A DNA stretch of 64,000 bases from Planctomycetota bacterium (GTDB lineage Bacteria; Planctomycetota; UBA1135; GCA-002686595). A program made the position numbers and the translations under genes. The notes under the pieces are model-generated. The model did no database searches. It was not told where the DNA came from and saw only the letters and a list, made by a program, of their open reading frames with translations. Shown here in pieces: positions 1 to 8,512 of the stretch; position 1 is the first letter of the stretch, and every line of letters begins with the position of its first letter. The stretch covers positions 1,454-65,453 of the forward strand of contig DUBE01000053.1 in NCBI GenBank assembly GCA_012960475.1. The letters run 5' to 3'.

Positions 1-2
1 AA

Positions 3-290
3 GGCCAGGGCCAGCGACACGGACTGACCTCAGCGGCTCTCGATCAGGGCCGGTCCGGAGCACTGGTCTGTCCGATACCAGCAAATGAATCCTTCTGGAT
101 CGCCTGGCTCATCCCCTTTTGCATCGGGACTTTGCTAACCCTGGCAGCGGACTAGCACTGGTTTGTCGGGCAGGTGGGTTACTTGAGTGGCGCGGCTGGC
201 TTTGCCTATGTGATCCCCCGTACCTATTTTGGCAGCAAGTCTTTCGAGCGTAAAGATGTTGCGCTAGATGGTTCAGCCCAGGTCAGTTGA
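3..290 (+). pseudogene. C-terminal remnant of an unidentified membrane protein, in-frame TAG
   Basis: The frame starting at base 3 reads as plausible membrane protein up to a TGA at 288-290, but a TAG at 153-155 breaks it. Before the TAG is a hydrophobic segment (FWIAWLIPFCIGTLLTLAA). After it comes WFVGQVGYLSGAAGFAYVIP and a charged tail (SKSFERKDVALDG). The chemistry on both sides of the TAG is consistent, which suggests a recently broken gene rather than random sequence. The N-terminus lies outside the window, so I cannot name the family or tell whether the intact part is upstream. Chance translation is the main alternative. Confidence 0.3.
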
Positions 291-425
291 CGCAACCCGT
301 CCATGGTGCTACGCCAATCCCAAGCGAACGGAAAGCTGATGGTTATCTGGAGCGAAAGGACCGGGCGCGGTGCTCATTCTCCTAGGGCCCCCAAGAAACG
401 ACTCAATACCATAGACTCCCCCTCC

Positions 426-1685
426 ATGCAGAACATTCTCCTCCTCAGCCTCATCACCCTCTCGGGCTTGGCTCTCACCAGCGTCACGCCCTCACTCCAA
501 ATCCAGGACACCGAGGCGCAAGAGCAAGTGAGCCCTTGGGTTTCTCTCTTCGACGGAAAAACCCTCGACGGCTGGACCCAACGCAACGGCACTGCGACGT
601 ACACCGCCGAGAATGGCACGATCCAAGGTCAAACCACCAACGGCAGCCCCAACTCATTCCTCTGCACCAATCGTGGCTATTCAGATTTCGAGCTCACCTT
701 CGAAGTCCAAGTGGATAACGCCCTGAATTCCGGGGTTCAAATCCGCTCCCAAACACGAAATGGCTTCCTTGGCCGCGTCAACGGTCCGCAGGTTGAGATC
801 GAGGCTTCAGGATCCGGCGGTGGAGAAGCAGGCTACCTCTATGCCGAGGCCGCGGGTGGCTGGATGACCCCCGGCGAATCCCGCACGCCCCACAAGCACT
901 TTTTGGATGGCAAGTGGAATGCCTACCGCGTCTTAGCCGTGGGCCCGCGCATCCAAGTCTGGGTCAATGGCACCCTCACCTCGGATCTCATCCACAAGGG
1001 AATGTACGGCTCCCATCCCCGGGGATTCATCGCCCTCCAGGTCCACTCAGTTGGCCCCCGAGACAAACCCCTCAAGGTCAGCTGGCGCAGCATCCAACTG
1101 CGTGAGATCCGGGATCCCCGGGCGGGTTGGGTCCAACTCTTCAACGGTAAAGACCTCACCCATTGGACGACCAGCGGCAACTGGCTCCCCCAACCTAACG
1201 GCGAACTTCTACTCCAGCCACGGCCGGGAGAAAAAGGCTGGGAGCGCTTCAGCGACTACCTCTGGAGTAACAAGCAATACGCCAACTTCATTCTCGACAT
1301 CGAATACGCTTATCCCGCCAAGGGCAACAGCGGCATCTACTTCCGCGTAGGCGACACAAACGACCCCGTCGCCCAAGGTATTGAAGCCCAAATCCTCGAC
1401 AGCACAAGTCACAAGGGCGACCTCACCCACCACGACCACGGCGGCATCATCATGACCAGCCCCCCGAGCAAGAACATGTCCCTCCCCCCCGGCAAGTGGA
1501 ACCGCATGATTGTGACCGCCCGCAGCCAGCACCTCGAAGTGGACCTCAATGGCGAGCGGATCATTGATCTACAACTCAACAAGACCGGCCTCAAGAACCG
1601 CCCCATGAAGGGCTACCTAGGACTACAGGATCACGGAGAACCCCACGCCATGCGGTTCCGGAATATCTGGGTGCGAGAGCTCTAG
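426..1685 (+). CDS. Secreted double-domain DUF1080 (3-keto-disaccharide hydrolase-like) protein
   Basis: Predicted 419-residue exported protein with two DUF1080 jelly-roll domains, the fold of 3-keto-disaccharide hydrolases that is abundant in Planctomycetota. The ATG at 426 is chosen because a clear signal peptide follows (MQNILLLSLITLSGLALTS); the reading frame extends upstream to 303 but that part is charged and unlike a leader. Domain 1 is about residues 37-225, opening with SLFDGKTLDGW. Domain 2 is about 233-419, opening with QLFNGKDLTHW. Each has the NSGV/IQIR or NSGIYFRVGD strand, a GKWN turn and a closing RFRNIWVREL-type strand. Substrate is unknown, probably a glycan or modified disaccharide. 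It stands alone, just outside the tRNA-bounded island, with less CpG-rich codons than the genes that follow. Confidence 0.85.
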   Translation: MQNILLLSLITLSGLALTSVTPSLQIQDTEAQEQVSPWVSLFDGKTLDGWTQRNGTATYTAENGTIQGQTTNGSPNSFLCTNRGYSDFELTFEVQVDNALNSGVQIRSQTRNGFLGRVNGPQVEIEASGSGGGEAGYLYAEAAGGWMTPGESRTPHKHFLDGKWNAYRVLAVGPRIQVWVNGTLTSDLIHKGMYGSHPRGFIALQVHSVGPRDKPLKVSWRSIQLREIRDPRAGWVQLFNGKDLTHWTTSGNWLPQPNGELLLQPRPGEKGWERFSDYLWSNKQYANFILDIEYAYPAKGNSGIYFRVGDTNDPVAQGIEAQILDSTSHKGDLTHHDHGGIIMTSPPSKNMSLPPGKWNRMIVTARSQHLEVDLNGERIIDLQLNKTGLKNRPMKGYLGLQDHGEPHAMRFRNIWVREL

Positions 1686-1700
1686 GGGACTCTGCACCAA

Positions 1701-1723
1701 CGGCGCCAGCCCTTGGGCCAGCA
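1701..1723. repeat. 23-bp repeat, copy 1 (22/23 identical to 8284-8306)
   Basis: This 23-bp stretch begins CGGCGCCAGCC and ends TTGGGCCAGCA. It recurs at 8284-8306 with one substitution. Both copies lie about 10-30 bp from the outer end of a hairpin that abuts the 3' end of a tRNA-fMet sequence, so the duplicated module at the island ends is larger than the tRNA fragment itself. Confidence 0.6.
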
Positions 1724-1732
1724 AACATCTAG

Positions 1733-1783
1733 CACCTACAAGAGAAGGGCCACGCCAGAGGCGCGGCCCTTCTCTTGTAGGTG
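1733..1783. terminator. Long perfect hairpin abutting the tRNA-fMet fragment
   Basis: Bases 1733-1751 pair perfectly with 1765-1783 (19 bp), and the inner CGCC-AGA-GGCG adds four more pairs after one A-C mismatch. It sits between the DUF1080 stop and the tRNA 3'-half fragment, two bases of which fall inside the stem. It could terminate transcription in either direction, although no T-run follows. The same arrangement occurs beside the intact tRNA-fMet gene with a different stem sequence, so structure is kept while sequence changes. Confidence 0.6.
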
Positions 1784-1827
1784 GTCGCGGGGACAGGATT
1801 CGAACCTGCGACCTCCGGGTTATGAGC
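1782..1827 (-). repeat. Attachment-like direct repeat: 3' half of tRNA-fMet, distal copy
   Basis: These 46 bases match bases 8376-8421 of the intact tRNA-fMet gene except at 1786 (C instead of A, tRNA position 72). The match runs from the encoded CCA through the T arm and variable loop to the anticodon loop and then stops. The expected 5' half (an acceptor strand CGCGGGG) is absent, so this is not a working tRNA. A copy ending at the anticodon loop is the classic att product of tyrosine recombinases that integrate into tRNA genes. Immediately inside it are two small palindromes, GCAC-GAT-GTGC (1826-1836) and GATGC-AC-GCATC (1840-1851). Confidence 0.7.
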
Positions 1828-1915
1828 ACGATGTGCTGCGATGCACGCATCTCGATTCGCGACAAAAAGCGTATCGAATCCTGCTCGGGTGGCGTATCCT
1901 CGACATGTTCCAGCC

Positions 1916-4369
1916 ATGCTGCGTCCGTTCATCATCTTCGCACTCGCCTCCACCGCCGCGGCGCAAGAGGACGAGGGCCTGCGCCCCTTCTTCGAGGCCT
2001 ACTGCATCCGCTGCCACGGCCCCGAGAAGCCGAAGGCCGACCTCGCCCTGCTCGACCTTGGCGCGAACGACGAACGGTGGGTGGACGTGCTCGATGTTCT
2101 CGTGCTGGGTGAGATGCCGCCGCCTGACGAAACGCAGCCCAACCCTGCGGAGCGCCGCGCGGCCGCAACTTGGATCGAGGGGCACCTCGACGATCTCAGT
2201 CCGGCGCCCGCCCCCGCCGCCCCCACCGCGCGCCGGCTGACCAACCCCGAGTACCGAAACACCCTGCGCGACCTCCTCGGGATCGAGATCGACATTGCTC
2301 GCGACCTGCCACCGGACCCCGCCGAACCCTACCGGTTCAACAACCAAGCCCAGACCATGCTGCTGGGCCCCGAGCAACTCGACCGCTACCTCGAAAGCGC
2401 GCGCCGGGCGCTCTCGAGCGCGATCGTCGACCCCACACCGCCCGAGGTGCACCGCACGGTGCGCACGTTCGAGCCGCACCCCGGCGAGTTCACGGGCATG
2501 CGCCGCGACGAGGTCAGCGTCTACGGCAGCAAGCGCAACACCCCCGGGGCGGGGATCTCGATCAAGAGCTGGCCGGAGACGGGCGAGTACCGGGTGCGCA
2601 TCCAGGCGGCTGCCATCCTGCCCGACGGCTACGACCACGCGCCGCTGCGGCTCGTGATGGGCACCGAGCTACGCCACGACGCGGGCACGGGCTCCTTCGC
2701 CACCGTGGGCGTGGTCGAGCTGCGTAACAACGTCGACCAACTCGCGGAGTTCGAGTTCCGCGGCCGCATCGAGAACCACCCGCGCCAGCCGGCGCTCGAG
2801 ACCGCCAAGGGCACGCAGCCAGCGCGAATGTTTCTCTATGCGCAGAATCTGTTCGATAACGGCGAGCTGAACGACCACCGGCGCAGCGGCTTCGACAGCT
2901 CGTGGAACTACGCGACGCCGCGCGTCGTGTTGCGCTCGATCGAGTTCGAGGCCCCGTTTTATGAAACTTGGCCGCCCGCGCACCACACGCGCATCCTGTT
3001 CGAGTCCCCGCTGCGCGAGGAAGACCCGCCGGCCTACGTCCGCGCCGTGCTCGAGCGCTTCCTCGAGCGAGCCTTCCGCCGGCCTGCGACGCCGGAGGAA
3101 CTCGCCCGCTTCGAGCGCGTCTTTGCCACCGTCGCGCCCGAGCTGACCCTCGAGGCGGCCATGCGCGAGACCCTGGCGTACGCGCTCGTCGCGCCCCAGT
3201 TCCTGCTGCACGCGCACGCGGATGACGACGACGCCCTCGCCTCGCGGTTGTCATACTTCCTCTGGGGCAGTATGCCCGACGCGCGCCTCCTTGAGTTGGC
3301 CGCCGACGGGGCGCTGCAAGCCCCCGAGGTACGCGCGGCCCAGGCGCGCCGAATGCTCGCGGACGCCCGTGCGCAGGATGCCCTGCGCGACTTCACGCTG
3401 CAATGGCTCAGCCTCAAGAAGATGCCCGTGGTCAAGGTCAACCAGGGCCTCTTCCCGCGCTTCCTGTACACCTATCACATCGGCGAGCGGCGCGGCGAGG
3501 AGGTGCTCTTCCGGCCCACCATCCGCGACTACATGCTCGAGGAGACGATTGGCTTCGTTGCGGAGCTCGTGCGCCGCAACGCCAGCGCGCTCGAGCTCGT
3601 CGACTCCGAATTCGCGATGCTGAACGAGCCGCTGGCGGCGCACTACGGCGTCGAGGGTGTCACGGGAATCGCGTTGCGCCCGGTCCCGCTCGAGCCGCGC
3701 CACATGCTGGGCGGGATCCTCACGCACGGGTCGGTGCTCGTCGGCAACTCGACGGGGTCGGCGCCGCACCCGATCTACCGGGCCGTGTGGCTGCGCGAAG
3801 CGATCCTCGGGGACGAGGTCCCCGCACCCCCCGCCGAGGTGCCGGCACTCGTCGACTCCGCTGGGGACGCGGCGACGGGCGCGGTGACGATTAAGGAACT
3901 CCTGCAGCGGCACCGTAACAGCGGTTCCTGCCGCGACTGCCACGCGCGCCTGGACCCGTGGGGGCTGCCCTTCGAGCAGTACAGCGCCGTCGGCGCTTTC
4001 GCCCCGCGCGCCCCCGCCGAGGGCGCGCGCGTGCGCGCCTTCTCGCTCGCCCAGGACGAGGACCTCGACGGATACGCGGCCTACCTCAAGGGCGTGCACA
4101 CCGTCCCGGTCGACGCCTCCGCCACGCTCCCGACCGGGACTGCGGTGGACGGGCTGAACGCACTGAAGGCCTACCTGCTCGAGCATCGCCGCGACCAGGT
4201 CGCGACCAACGTACTGCGGCGGCTGGTGACCTACGGGCTCGGCCGCGAGCTGACTGCGCGCGACCGCGCGGCCGTCGAGGAGCTACGCTCGGCACTCGCA
4301 GCGGACGACTACCGGCTCCAGGACATGATCGTGGCAATCTGTCGGAGCGACCTGTTCCTCGGAGGATGA
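1916..4369 (+). CDS. PSD-type planctomycete cytochrome c protein (DUF1587/1595/1592/1588/1585)
   Basis: Predicted 817-residue exported haem protein with the full planctomycete domain series. The ATG at 1916 is preferred over 1841 because it starts a signal peptide (MLRPFIIFALASTAAAQ). A first haem-c motif CIRCH (C30, C33, H34) lies in a PSCyt-like segment followed by GPEKPKADL. Then come DUF1587 (about 105-165), DUF1595 (about 375-415), DUF1592 (about 420-570), DUF1588 (about 596-691) and DUF1585 (about 728-817). DUF1588 holds a second haem motif, CRDCH (C672, C675, H676), in the usual CHARLDPWG context. It probably works in the periplasm or paryphoplasm in electron transfer; the substrate is unknown. 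It is first in a three-gene operon with a DUF1552 protein, its usual partner. Confidence 0.92.
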   Translation: MLRPFIIFALASTAAAQEDEGLRPFFEAYCIRCHGPEKPKADLALLDLGANDERWVDVLDVLVLGEMPPPDETQPNPAERRAAATWIEGHLDDLSPAPAPAAPTARRLTNPEYRNTLRDLLGIEIDIARDLPPDPAEPYRFNNQAQTMLLGPEQLDRYLESARRALSSAIVDPTPPEVHRTVRTFEPHPGEFTGMRRDEVSVYGSKRNTPGAGISIKSWPETGEYRVRIQAAAILPDGYDHAPLRLVMGTELRHDAGTGSFATVGVVELRNNVDQLAEFEFRGRIENHPRQPALETAKGTQPARMFLYAQNLFDNGELNDHRRSGFDSSWNYATPRVVLRSIEFEAPFYETWPPAHHTRILFESPLREEDPPAYVRAVLERFLERAFRRPATPEELARFERVFATVAPELTLEAAMRETLAYALVAPQFLLHAHADDDDALASRLSYFLWGSMPDARLLELAADGALQAPEVRAAQARRMLADARAQDALRDFTLQWLSLKKMPVVKVNQGLFPRFLYTYHIGERRGEEVLFRPTIRDYMLEETIGFVAELVRRNASALELVDSEFAMLNEPLAAHYGVEGVTGIALRPVPLEPRHMLGGILTHGSVLVGNSTGSAPHPIYRAVWLREAILGDEVPAPPAEVPALVDSAGDAATGAVTIKELLQRHRNSGSCRDCHARLDPWGLPFEQYSAVGAFAPRAPAEGARVRAFSLAQDEDLDGYAAYLKGVHTVPVDASATLPTGTAVDGLNALKAYLLEHRRDQVATNVLRRLVTYGLGRELTARDRAAVEELRSALAADDYRLQDMIVAICRSDLFLGG

Positions 4370-4377
4370 CGGAAACG

Positions 4378-5712
4378 ATGGCACGCAAATCCTGGCAGAT
4401 CGATCGACGACAACTCCTGTGTGGCGGCGGGCTGGCCCTCGGGCTGCCACTACTCGACGGGATGGCGTGGTCAATGAAGGGGCGCGAGCTCCCGCGGCGC
4501 CTGGTCGTCAGCTACATCTCGTACGGCGTCTACGAGCCCAAGGGCGAGAAAGGCCAGAATCACCCGTGGAACTGGTGGCCTGGCGCGAACCCGGGGCCGC
4601 TCGAATTCAACGAGTCCTCCGCGCCGTTCGCGCCGCTCGCGCCCTACGTGAGCTACCTGCGCGGCCTTGACCACGCGGGCGGTTACGGCCTCGGAGGCCA
4701 CTCGAGCGGCGACGTCTTCGCCACGGGCGCCGACATGGGAGGCACCGAGAAGACCAACAACGTCTCGATCGACCAGGTCGCGGCGAAACTGCGCGGGCAC
4801 GAGACGCGCTACGCGTCGCTCGTGCTGGGCACCGAGGGCGGAACGGGCACGTACGGACGCGCGAAGACGCTCTCGCACCGCGGCCCAGGCCGGCCGATCC
4901 CCGCCGAGCACCGCCCGAAGGCGATCTTCGATGGCCTCTTCCGCCCGTACGCGGGCGAGAACGTTGCGGCGGTGCGCGCGCGGCTTGCGCGCGAGGCGAG
5001 CCTGCTTGACCTTCTGCTCGAAAACGCGCGGGGCGTGCGCCGGCGCCTGGGGCGCGCGGACCAGGAAAAGGTCGACGAGTACCTCGATTCGCTCCGGTCA
5101 CTCGAGCAGCGCACCCAGCGCATCGATCGCTGGACGCACGTACCCCTGGCCGAGGTCGACCCGGGCGCGCTGGACCTTGGGACGTCGCGACGCGACCCCG
5201 AGGCCTACACGCGCTGCCTCTACGACCTGATCGTGCTCGCCCTGCGCACAGACTCCACGCGCTTCGTCTCGTTCATGCTCGAGAGCGAGGCATCGTCGGA
5301 CAGCGAGACCTGGCACTACGCTAGTCATGCGCTTGGCTACGAGGGCGCGACCCACGACCTTGCCCACAAGCGCCCCGTCGAATCGGGCCACTGGGACCGC
5401 TGGCGGGCCCGGCAGCACGCGTACTTCCTCGAGCGCCTGCGGGACACGCCGGAGGGCGAGGGCAACCTGCTCGACAGGACAGCGGTCCTGTGGGGGTCTG
5501 CCCACCCGCACGCCTCGCACAGCAATGTCAACTACCCCCTGCAGCTCGCGGGCGGCAACGCGCTCGGGTTGTCGCACGGCCGACTGCACGCCTTCGAGGG
5601 CGCGCGTAAGGTTCCGCTCGCGAACCTCCTTGTGACGCTGCTCGACGCGGTCGGTGCGCCGGTCGAGCGCTTCGCCGACAGCACGGGCCCGATGCCCGAG
5701 GTGTTGGCCTGA
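4378..5712 (+). CDS. DUF1552 domain protein with Tat-like leader
   Basis: About 444 residues. The leader DRRQLLCGGGLALGLPLLDG has a twin arginine and matches the usual start of DUF1552 proteins, which are thought to be exported folded. Two ATGs are possible: 4366, overlapping the upstream TGA, and 4378. A GGAGG at 4361-4365 touches the first but sits 12 bases from the second, so 4378 is favoured. The body carries the family signatures GGHSSGDVFATG, NNVSIDQVAA and a C-terminal metallohydrolase-like section with HPHASHSNVNYPLQLAGG. DUF1552 genes almost always accompany DUF1592-type cytochromes; the biochemical role is undescribed. It overlaps the next gene by TGATG, so the three are probably translated together. 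Confidence 0.88.
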   Translation: MARKSWQIDRRQLLCGGGLALGLPLLDGMAWSMKGRELPRRLVVSYISYGVYEPKGEKGQNHPWNWWPGANPGPLEFNESSAPFAPLAPYVSYLRGLDHAGGYGLGGHSSGDVFATGADMGGTEKTNNVSIDQVAAKLRGHETRYASLVLGTEGGTGTYGRAKTLSHRGPGRPIPAEHRPKAIFDGLFRPYAGENVAAVRARLAREASLLDLLLENARGVRRRLGRADQEKVDEYLDSLRSLEQRTQRIDRWTHVPLAEVDPGALDLGTSRRDPEAYTRCLYDLIVLALRTDSTRFVSFMLESEASSDSETWHYASHALGYEGATHDLAHKRPVESGHWDRWRARQHAYFLERLRDTPEGEGNLLDRTAVLWGSAHPHASHSNVNYPLQLAGGNALGLSHGRLHAFEGARKVPLANLLVTLLDAVGAPVERFADSTGPMPEVLA

Positions 5713-6755
5713 TGCGCGCGCTGCTCCTGGCGCTCGCGGGGGTCGCCCTCGCGGTCGGCGCGCGCGCCCAAACCGCGCTGCCGCGCGTGCTCGTGCTCGG
5801 CGACACGACGCAGCAGCCCGCGCTCGGCGCGGTGCGCAAGGCGCTAGCGGATCGCGTCGAGCTCGTGTTCCCCAAGGGCGTCCACGCGAACAACACGGGC
5901 GAAGCGCTCACGCACCTCGACGCGCTGCTCGGCGAAGGTGGGTGGGACCTCGTCTACTTCGGCTACGGCCTGGGGGACCTCGTCTACCGGGATCCGCGCA
6001 CGAAGGACCGCCGCGTCCTCGCGCGCGGCGCCGGTGGTGTGCGGACGACGTCGGACGAGTGCTATCGAGAGAACCTGGTCCAGCTCGTCGCGCGCCTCGA
6101 GAAGACCGGCACGCCCCTGCTGTGGGCCAACACCACCCCCACCGAGCGGCTCGTGATCGGGAACTCCCCTGTCGACAACCTCTTCGACACGGGCGCGGAG
6201 GTCGCACTCAACGGCATCGCGGCCGAGGTCATGGACGTGCACAACGTCCCTGTCGTCGACCTGCACGCGTTCTGCATGGCACAGTTCGAGGACGGGAAGC
6301 ACCCGGGCTTCCTCGACTACGCGAGGGCCCTGAGCAAGCGCAAGGAGGGTCCGTATCTGCACGAGCCTATCGTGGAGGCGATCCTCGCCCGGCTCGGCGA
6401 CGAGGAGGCGGACCAGGCCGAGGATAGCGACAGGCAGGTCCGCACGCTGAAGGTCGACCTGTCCACGCAACCCAACTACAAGGACGGCATGGCACAGATC
6501 AACCTGCTGCTTCCGCCGAGTTCCGACAGCGCGCGAATTCTCGCCGTGGAGCTTAGAGCCCCGACCGCGAGGATGGAGACTTCCTCTACACCGGAACGAC
6601 CTCCGGCGGTGAAGGAACGTCTCCCAGTCGACTCCCCGAGGATCTCGACGAGCCAACCACGCGTCACGAAAAAAGAGGACCCAGCCGGAAGCACTGCGAC
6701 CACGCCTGCAGAAGACTCGACGAGCAAAAAGGGCAGGCACTTGTCGCCGGGCTGA
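5712..6755 (+). CDS. SGNH-like exported protein with Thr at the nucleophile position, 3' end rearranged
   Basis: Leader MRALLLALAGVALAVGARAQ, then an alpha/beta domain resembling SGNH/GDSL hydrolases. The VLVLGDTTQQ block sits where GDSL would be, so threonine replaces the catalytic serine. LLWANTTPT and a late LHEPIVEAIL histidine block follow, while WDLVYFGYGLGDL lies at the GxND-type position. The conserved part ends near residue 243 (base about 6440). The last 90-100 codons (from about 6476) are antisense to the S41 gene and read as unrelated low-complexity sequence, so the natural C-terminus has probably been replaced at a rearrangement junction. It starts inside the DUF1552 stop codon. 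It may act on the same substrate as the PSD/DUF1552 pair, or be inactive. Confidence 0.65.
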   Translation: MRALLLALAGVALAVGARAQTALPRVLVLGDTTQQPALGAVRKALADRVELVFPKGVHANNTGEALTHLDALLGEGGWDLVYFGYGLGDLVYRDPRTKDRRVLARGAGGVRTTSDECYRENLVQLVARLEKTGTPLLWANTTPTERLVIGNSPVDNLFDTGAEVALNGIAAEVMDVHNVPVVDLHAFCMAQFEDGKHPGFLDYARALSKRKEGPYLHEPIVEAILARLGDEEADQAEDSDRQVRTLKVDLSTQPNYKDGMAQINLLLPPSSDSARILAVELRAPTARMETSSTPERPPAVKERLPVDSPRISTSQPRVTKKEDPAGSTATTPAEDSTSKKGRHLSPG

Positions 6756-7456
6756 CCGAGGGGGAGGTTCGAGCGGACCTGGGCGTGCCCGTCTCCAAAG
6801 CGCATGAGAAGTCGGTGCAGCTCGAGACGCAACTGCAAGATGTCGGCTTGGTCTCCGGTCAGGCCGTCACGTATCTGGGCCAACTCACGGTCCAGATCGA
6901 CCTCACCGAGACCCAGGTAGGCGAACTGATCCTTCAATCCCGCGCCGAAGGCCTCGATGTCTGCGCGGGCTTCCTCTAAGGAGATCCGCGCAGGGGGTGC
7001 GGGTCGACGAGCCCCGCTGGACTCACGGGCATTTCTCGAAGCCCTCAAGGCTTGACGCTTCGCCCTCGTCATCTCCACGCCCTCAAGCCGAACAGCCGAG
7101 CCATCCTTGAGGGAGAGAAGGTCAAGGTCGACTTTCTCGTCACCCTTCCACTTGAGCCTCACAAGGATCGGCACGAGATCCTCAGCAAATCGCTTCTCGC
7201 GTCCAGGGGACCACGTGTCAGCGATGGCAAGGATCTCATCGACGCCAATCCCATCGATCGCGACTGGCTTGTACCAGGTCCCATCCACCTGGACCTCGGG
7301 CTGATCCCCCGACCAGCGCAAGCCATCGAAGGGGCTGGACTTCTCGTCAACATCTTGGGAAACAAGAGAAGCAAAGTTCCGGACCGCGCCTGGCGGATGC
7401 GGCCAGAGAGGGAGCGAGGCCAGCAGAGCTACAGGCAAGAAAGTAGAGGGACCCAT
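6476..7456 (-). pseudogene. S41 (tail-specific) peptidase, truncated before the catalytic core
   Basis: About 326 residues with leader MGPSTFLPVALLASLPLWPH. The ATG at 7456 has AAGGTGA six bases upstream and is preferred to the GTG at 7465. The region about 180-270 resembles the N-terminal half of secreted S41 peptidases: DQFAYLGL, LHRLLMRFGDGHAQV, LPFLLVE, VVAVLPAGS and GWLVEILG. Such proteins continue for another 150-250 residues that carry the catalytic serine and lysine; here the frame stops at 6476, where it collides with the 3' end of the SGNH-like gene. I infer a deletion or insertion junction near 6470-6480. The base composition also shifts there. It is probably non-functional as a protease. 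Confidence 0.6.
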
Positions 7457-7703
7457 TCGAGTCACCTTATTGGAGTTGCTTTCGAGTTGACGACAGAATC
7501 GGGCAGTGGCACAAGCTGCCCCTGCGCCTCTGGTTTGATCCTAATTCTCGCAGCACCCCGAACACAATGGACGCATGCTTGAGACCTCCCCAACGAAGGA
7601 TGGGCGTGCTCATATTACACGCCCCTCTTTGAAGGTGGCGGCGGGGGCATGATTGCCAGGGCTGGGAGAGATCCGAGCTGTTGATCATGGTATAAATTGC
7701 AGG
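7457..7703. other. Divergent intergenic region with AT-rich spot
   Basis: Roughly 250 bases between the start of the S41 remnant and the DUF3817 gene. It includes a rare AT-rich patch (GGTATAAATTG, about 7689-7699) directly before the DUF3817 start, which could be a -10 element. No convincing -35 partner or repeat was seen. Confidence 0.3.
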
Positions 7704-8060
7704 ATGCTCCGGTTCGACACACCGACCGCACGACTGAGATCTGTCGCGGCCATCGAAGGACTCTCCTACCTCACGCTACTCTTCGTAGCGATGCCGCTCA
7801 AATACATGGCCGGCTTCCCCCTCGCAGTACGGATCGTCGGGTCCGTCCACGGCGCGCTCTTCGTCTGGGGCGGCCTGCTCGCCCTCGAAGGAATCCGGCG
7901 GAGAGGCAAACCCTGGAGTTGGGGCTGGCAGATCCTCGTCGCGGCCCTGCTGCCCTTCGGCACCTTCTTCCTCGACCGCGGCCTGAGAGCGGACGACGAG
8001 TCGTTCCGCCAGGCCATGGACGACAAGCGCAGAGGATCGCAAGCACGAACCGACTCCTGA
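7704..8060 (+). CDS. DUF3817 small integral membrane protein
   Basis: 118 residues with three predicted membrane segments. The family signature is clear: LRSVAAIEGLSYLTLLFVAM, then PLKYMAGFPLAVRIVGSVHG and ALFVWGGLLALEG, with the HG between helices typical of DUF3817 (YdzA-like). The ATG at 7704 is chosen over 7653 because homologous sequence starts at this point. The soluble C-terminus ends in a basic stretch (DDKRRGSQARTDS). Function of the family is unknown. It is the last gene before the tRNA end of the island. Confidence 0.85.
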   Translation: MLRFDTPTARLRSVAAIEGLSYLTLLFVAMPLKYMAGFPLAVRIVGSVHGALFVWGGLLALEGIRRRGKPWSWGWQILVAALLPFGTFFLDRGLRADDESFRQAMDDKRRGSQARTDS

Positions 8061-8221
8061 GTGAATTCGCGCTGGGCACTGCCTTCGAGGGACTCGACCG
8101 GGAACGATGCCAAGAGGCCTAGGTGTAATCCGTGCCGAGGGCCTGACTCCCCTCACCGAAGCGCGCGCGAATCGGAGCAGGAAGCGGAGCAACAGGATCA
8201 ATCCGCTCACATCCCCAAACG

Positions 8222-8252
8222 CAGGAGAGGCCGCAAGCTGCGGCCTCTCCTG
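8222..8252. terminator. Perfect 14-bp hairpin next to a decayed tRNA-fMet 3' end
   Basis: Bases 8222-8235 pair perfectly with 8239-8252 around an AGC loop. Nine bases later TGGTAGCGGAGACA (8261-8274) matches the 3' end of tRNA-fMet (minus sense) at 13 of 14 positions, then diverges. It therefore repeats the hairpin-plus-tRNA-end layout found at 1733-1827 and 8314-8452, and looks like a third, decayed copy of the module. Confidence 0.5.
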
Positions 8253-8283
8253 GTGTTAGATGGTAGCGGAGACAACGCTTCAG

Positions 8284-8306
8284 CGGCGCCAGCCGTTGGG
8301 CCAGCA
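8284..8306. repeat. 23-bp repeat, copy 2 (22/23 identical to 1701-1723)
   Basis: Second copy of the element described at 1701-1723; C to G at one position. It lies eight bases left of the long inverted repeat beside tRNA-fMet. Confidence 0.6.
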
Positions 8307-8313
8307 GCAGCAG

Positions 8314-8375
8314 CCTGTCCCCGCTACACATACAAGCAGAGGCCGGATCCAAAAGATCCAGCCTCTGCTTGTATG

Positions 8376-8391
<16 letters not shown>
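8314..8391. repeat. 78-bp near-perfect inverted repeat overlapping the tRNA-fMet 3' end
   Basis: Bases 8314-8349 pair with 8355-8391 around a CAAAA loop, with one bulged base and one mismatch. The inner part is an ordinary hairpin just past the tRNA CCA. The outer 14 bp (CCTGTCCCCGCTAC at 8314-8327) are an exact inverted copy of the tRNA T-stem and acceptor strand, so the palindrome extends into the tRNA gene. On the primary transcript this arm could compete with folding of the tRNA 3' side. It may serve as a processing or termination structure, or be a recombination-related palindrome. Confidence 0.65.
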
Positions 8392-8452
<61 letters not shown>

Positions 8453-8512
8453 TCACTTGTGGGGCGGATGGTAGCGACCTGGGGGGGGGATGCAAGCGGG
8501 AAAGGAGAAGAG

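Noticed and set aside
1729-1953. Minus-strand peptide containing NPEVAGSNPVP
   Set aside because: This peptide is the translation of tRNA sequence and a known annotation artefact. The same applies at 8119-8607.
3958-4377. Upstream extension of the DUF1552 frame
   Set aside because: It overlaps the haem-protein gene in another frame and reads as Arg/Pro/Gly-rich shadow; homology starts at the Tat-like leader.
1828-8375. Integrase inside the island
   Set aside because: None of the open frames between the repeats shows tyrosine or serine recombinase motifs or a matching size.
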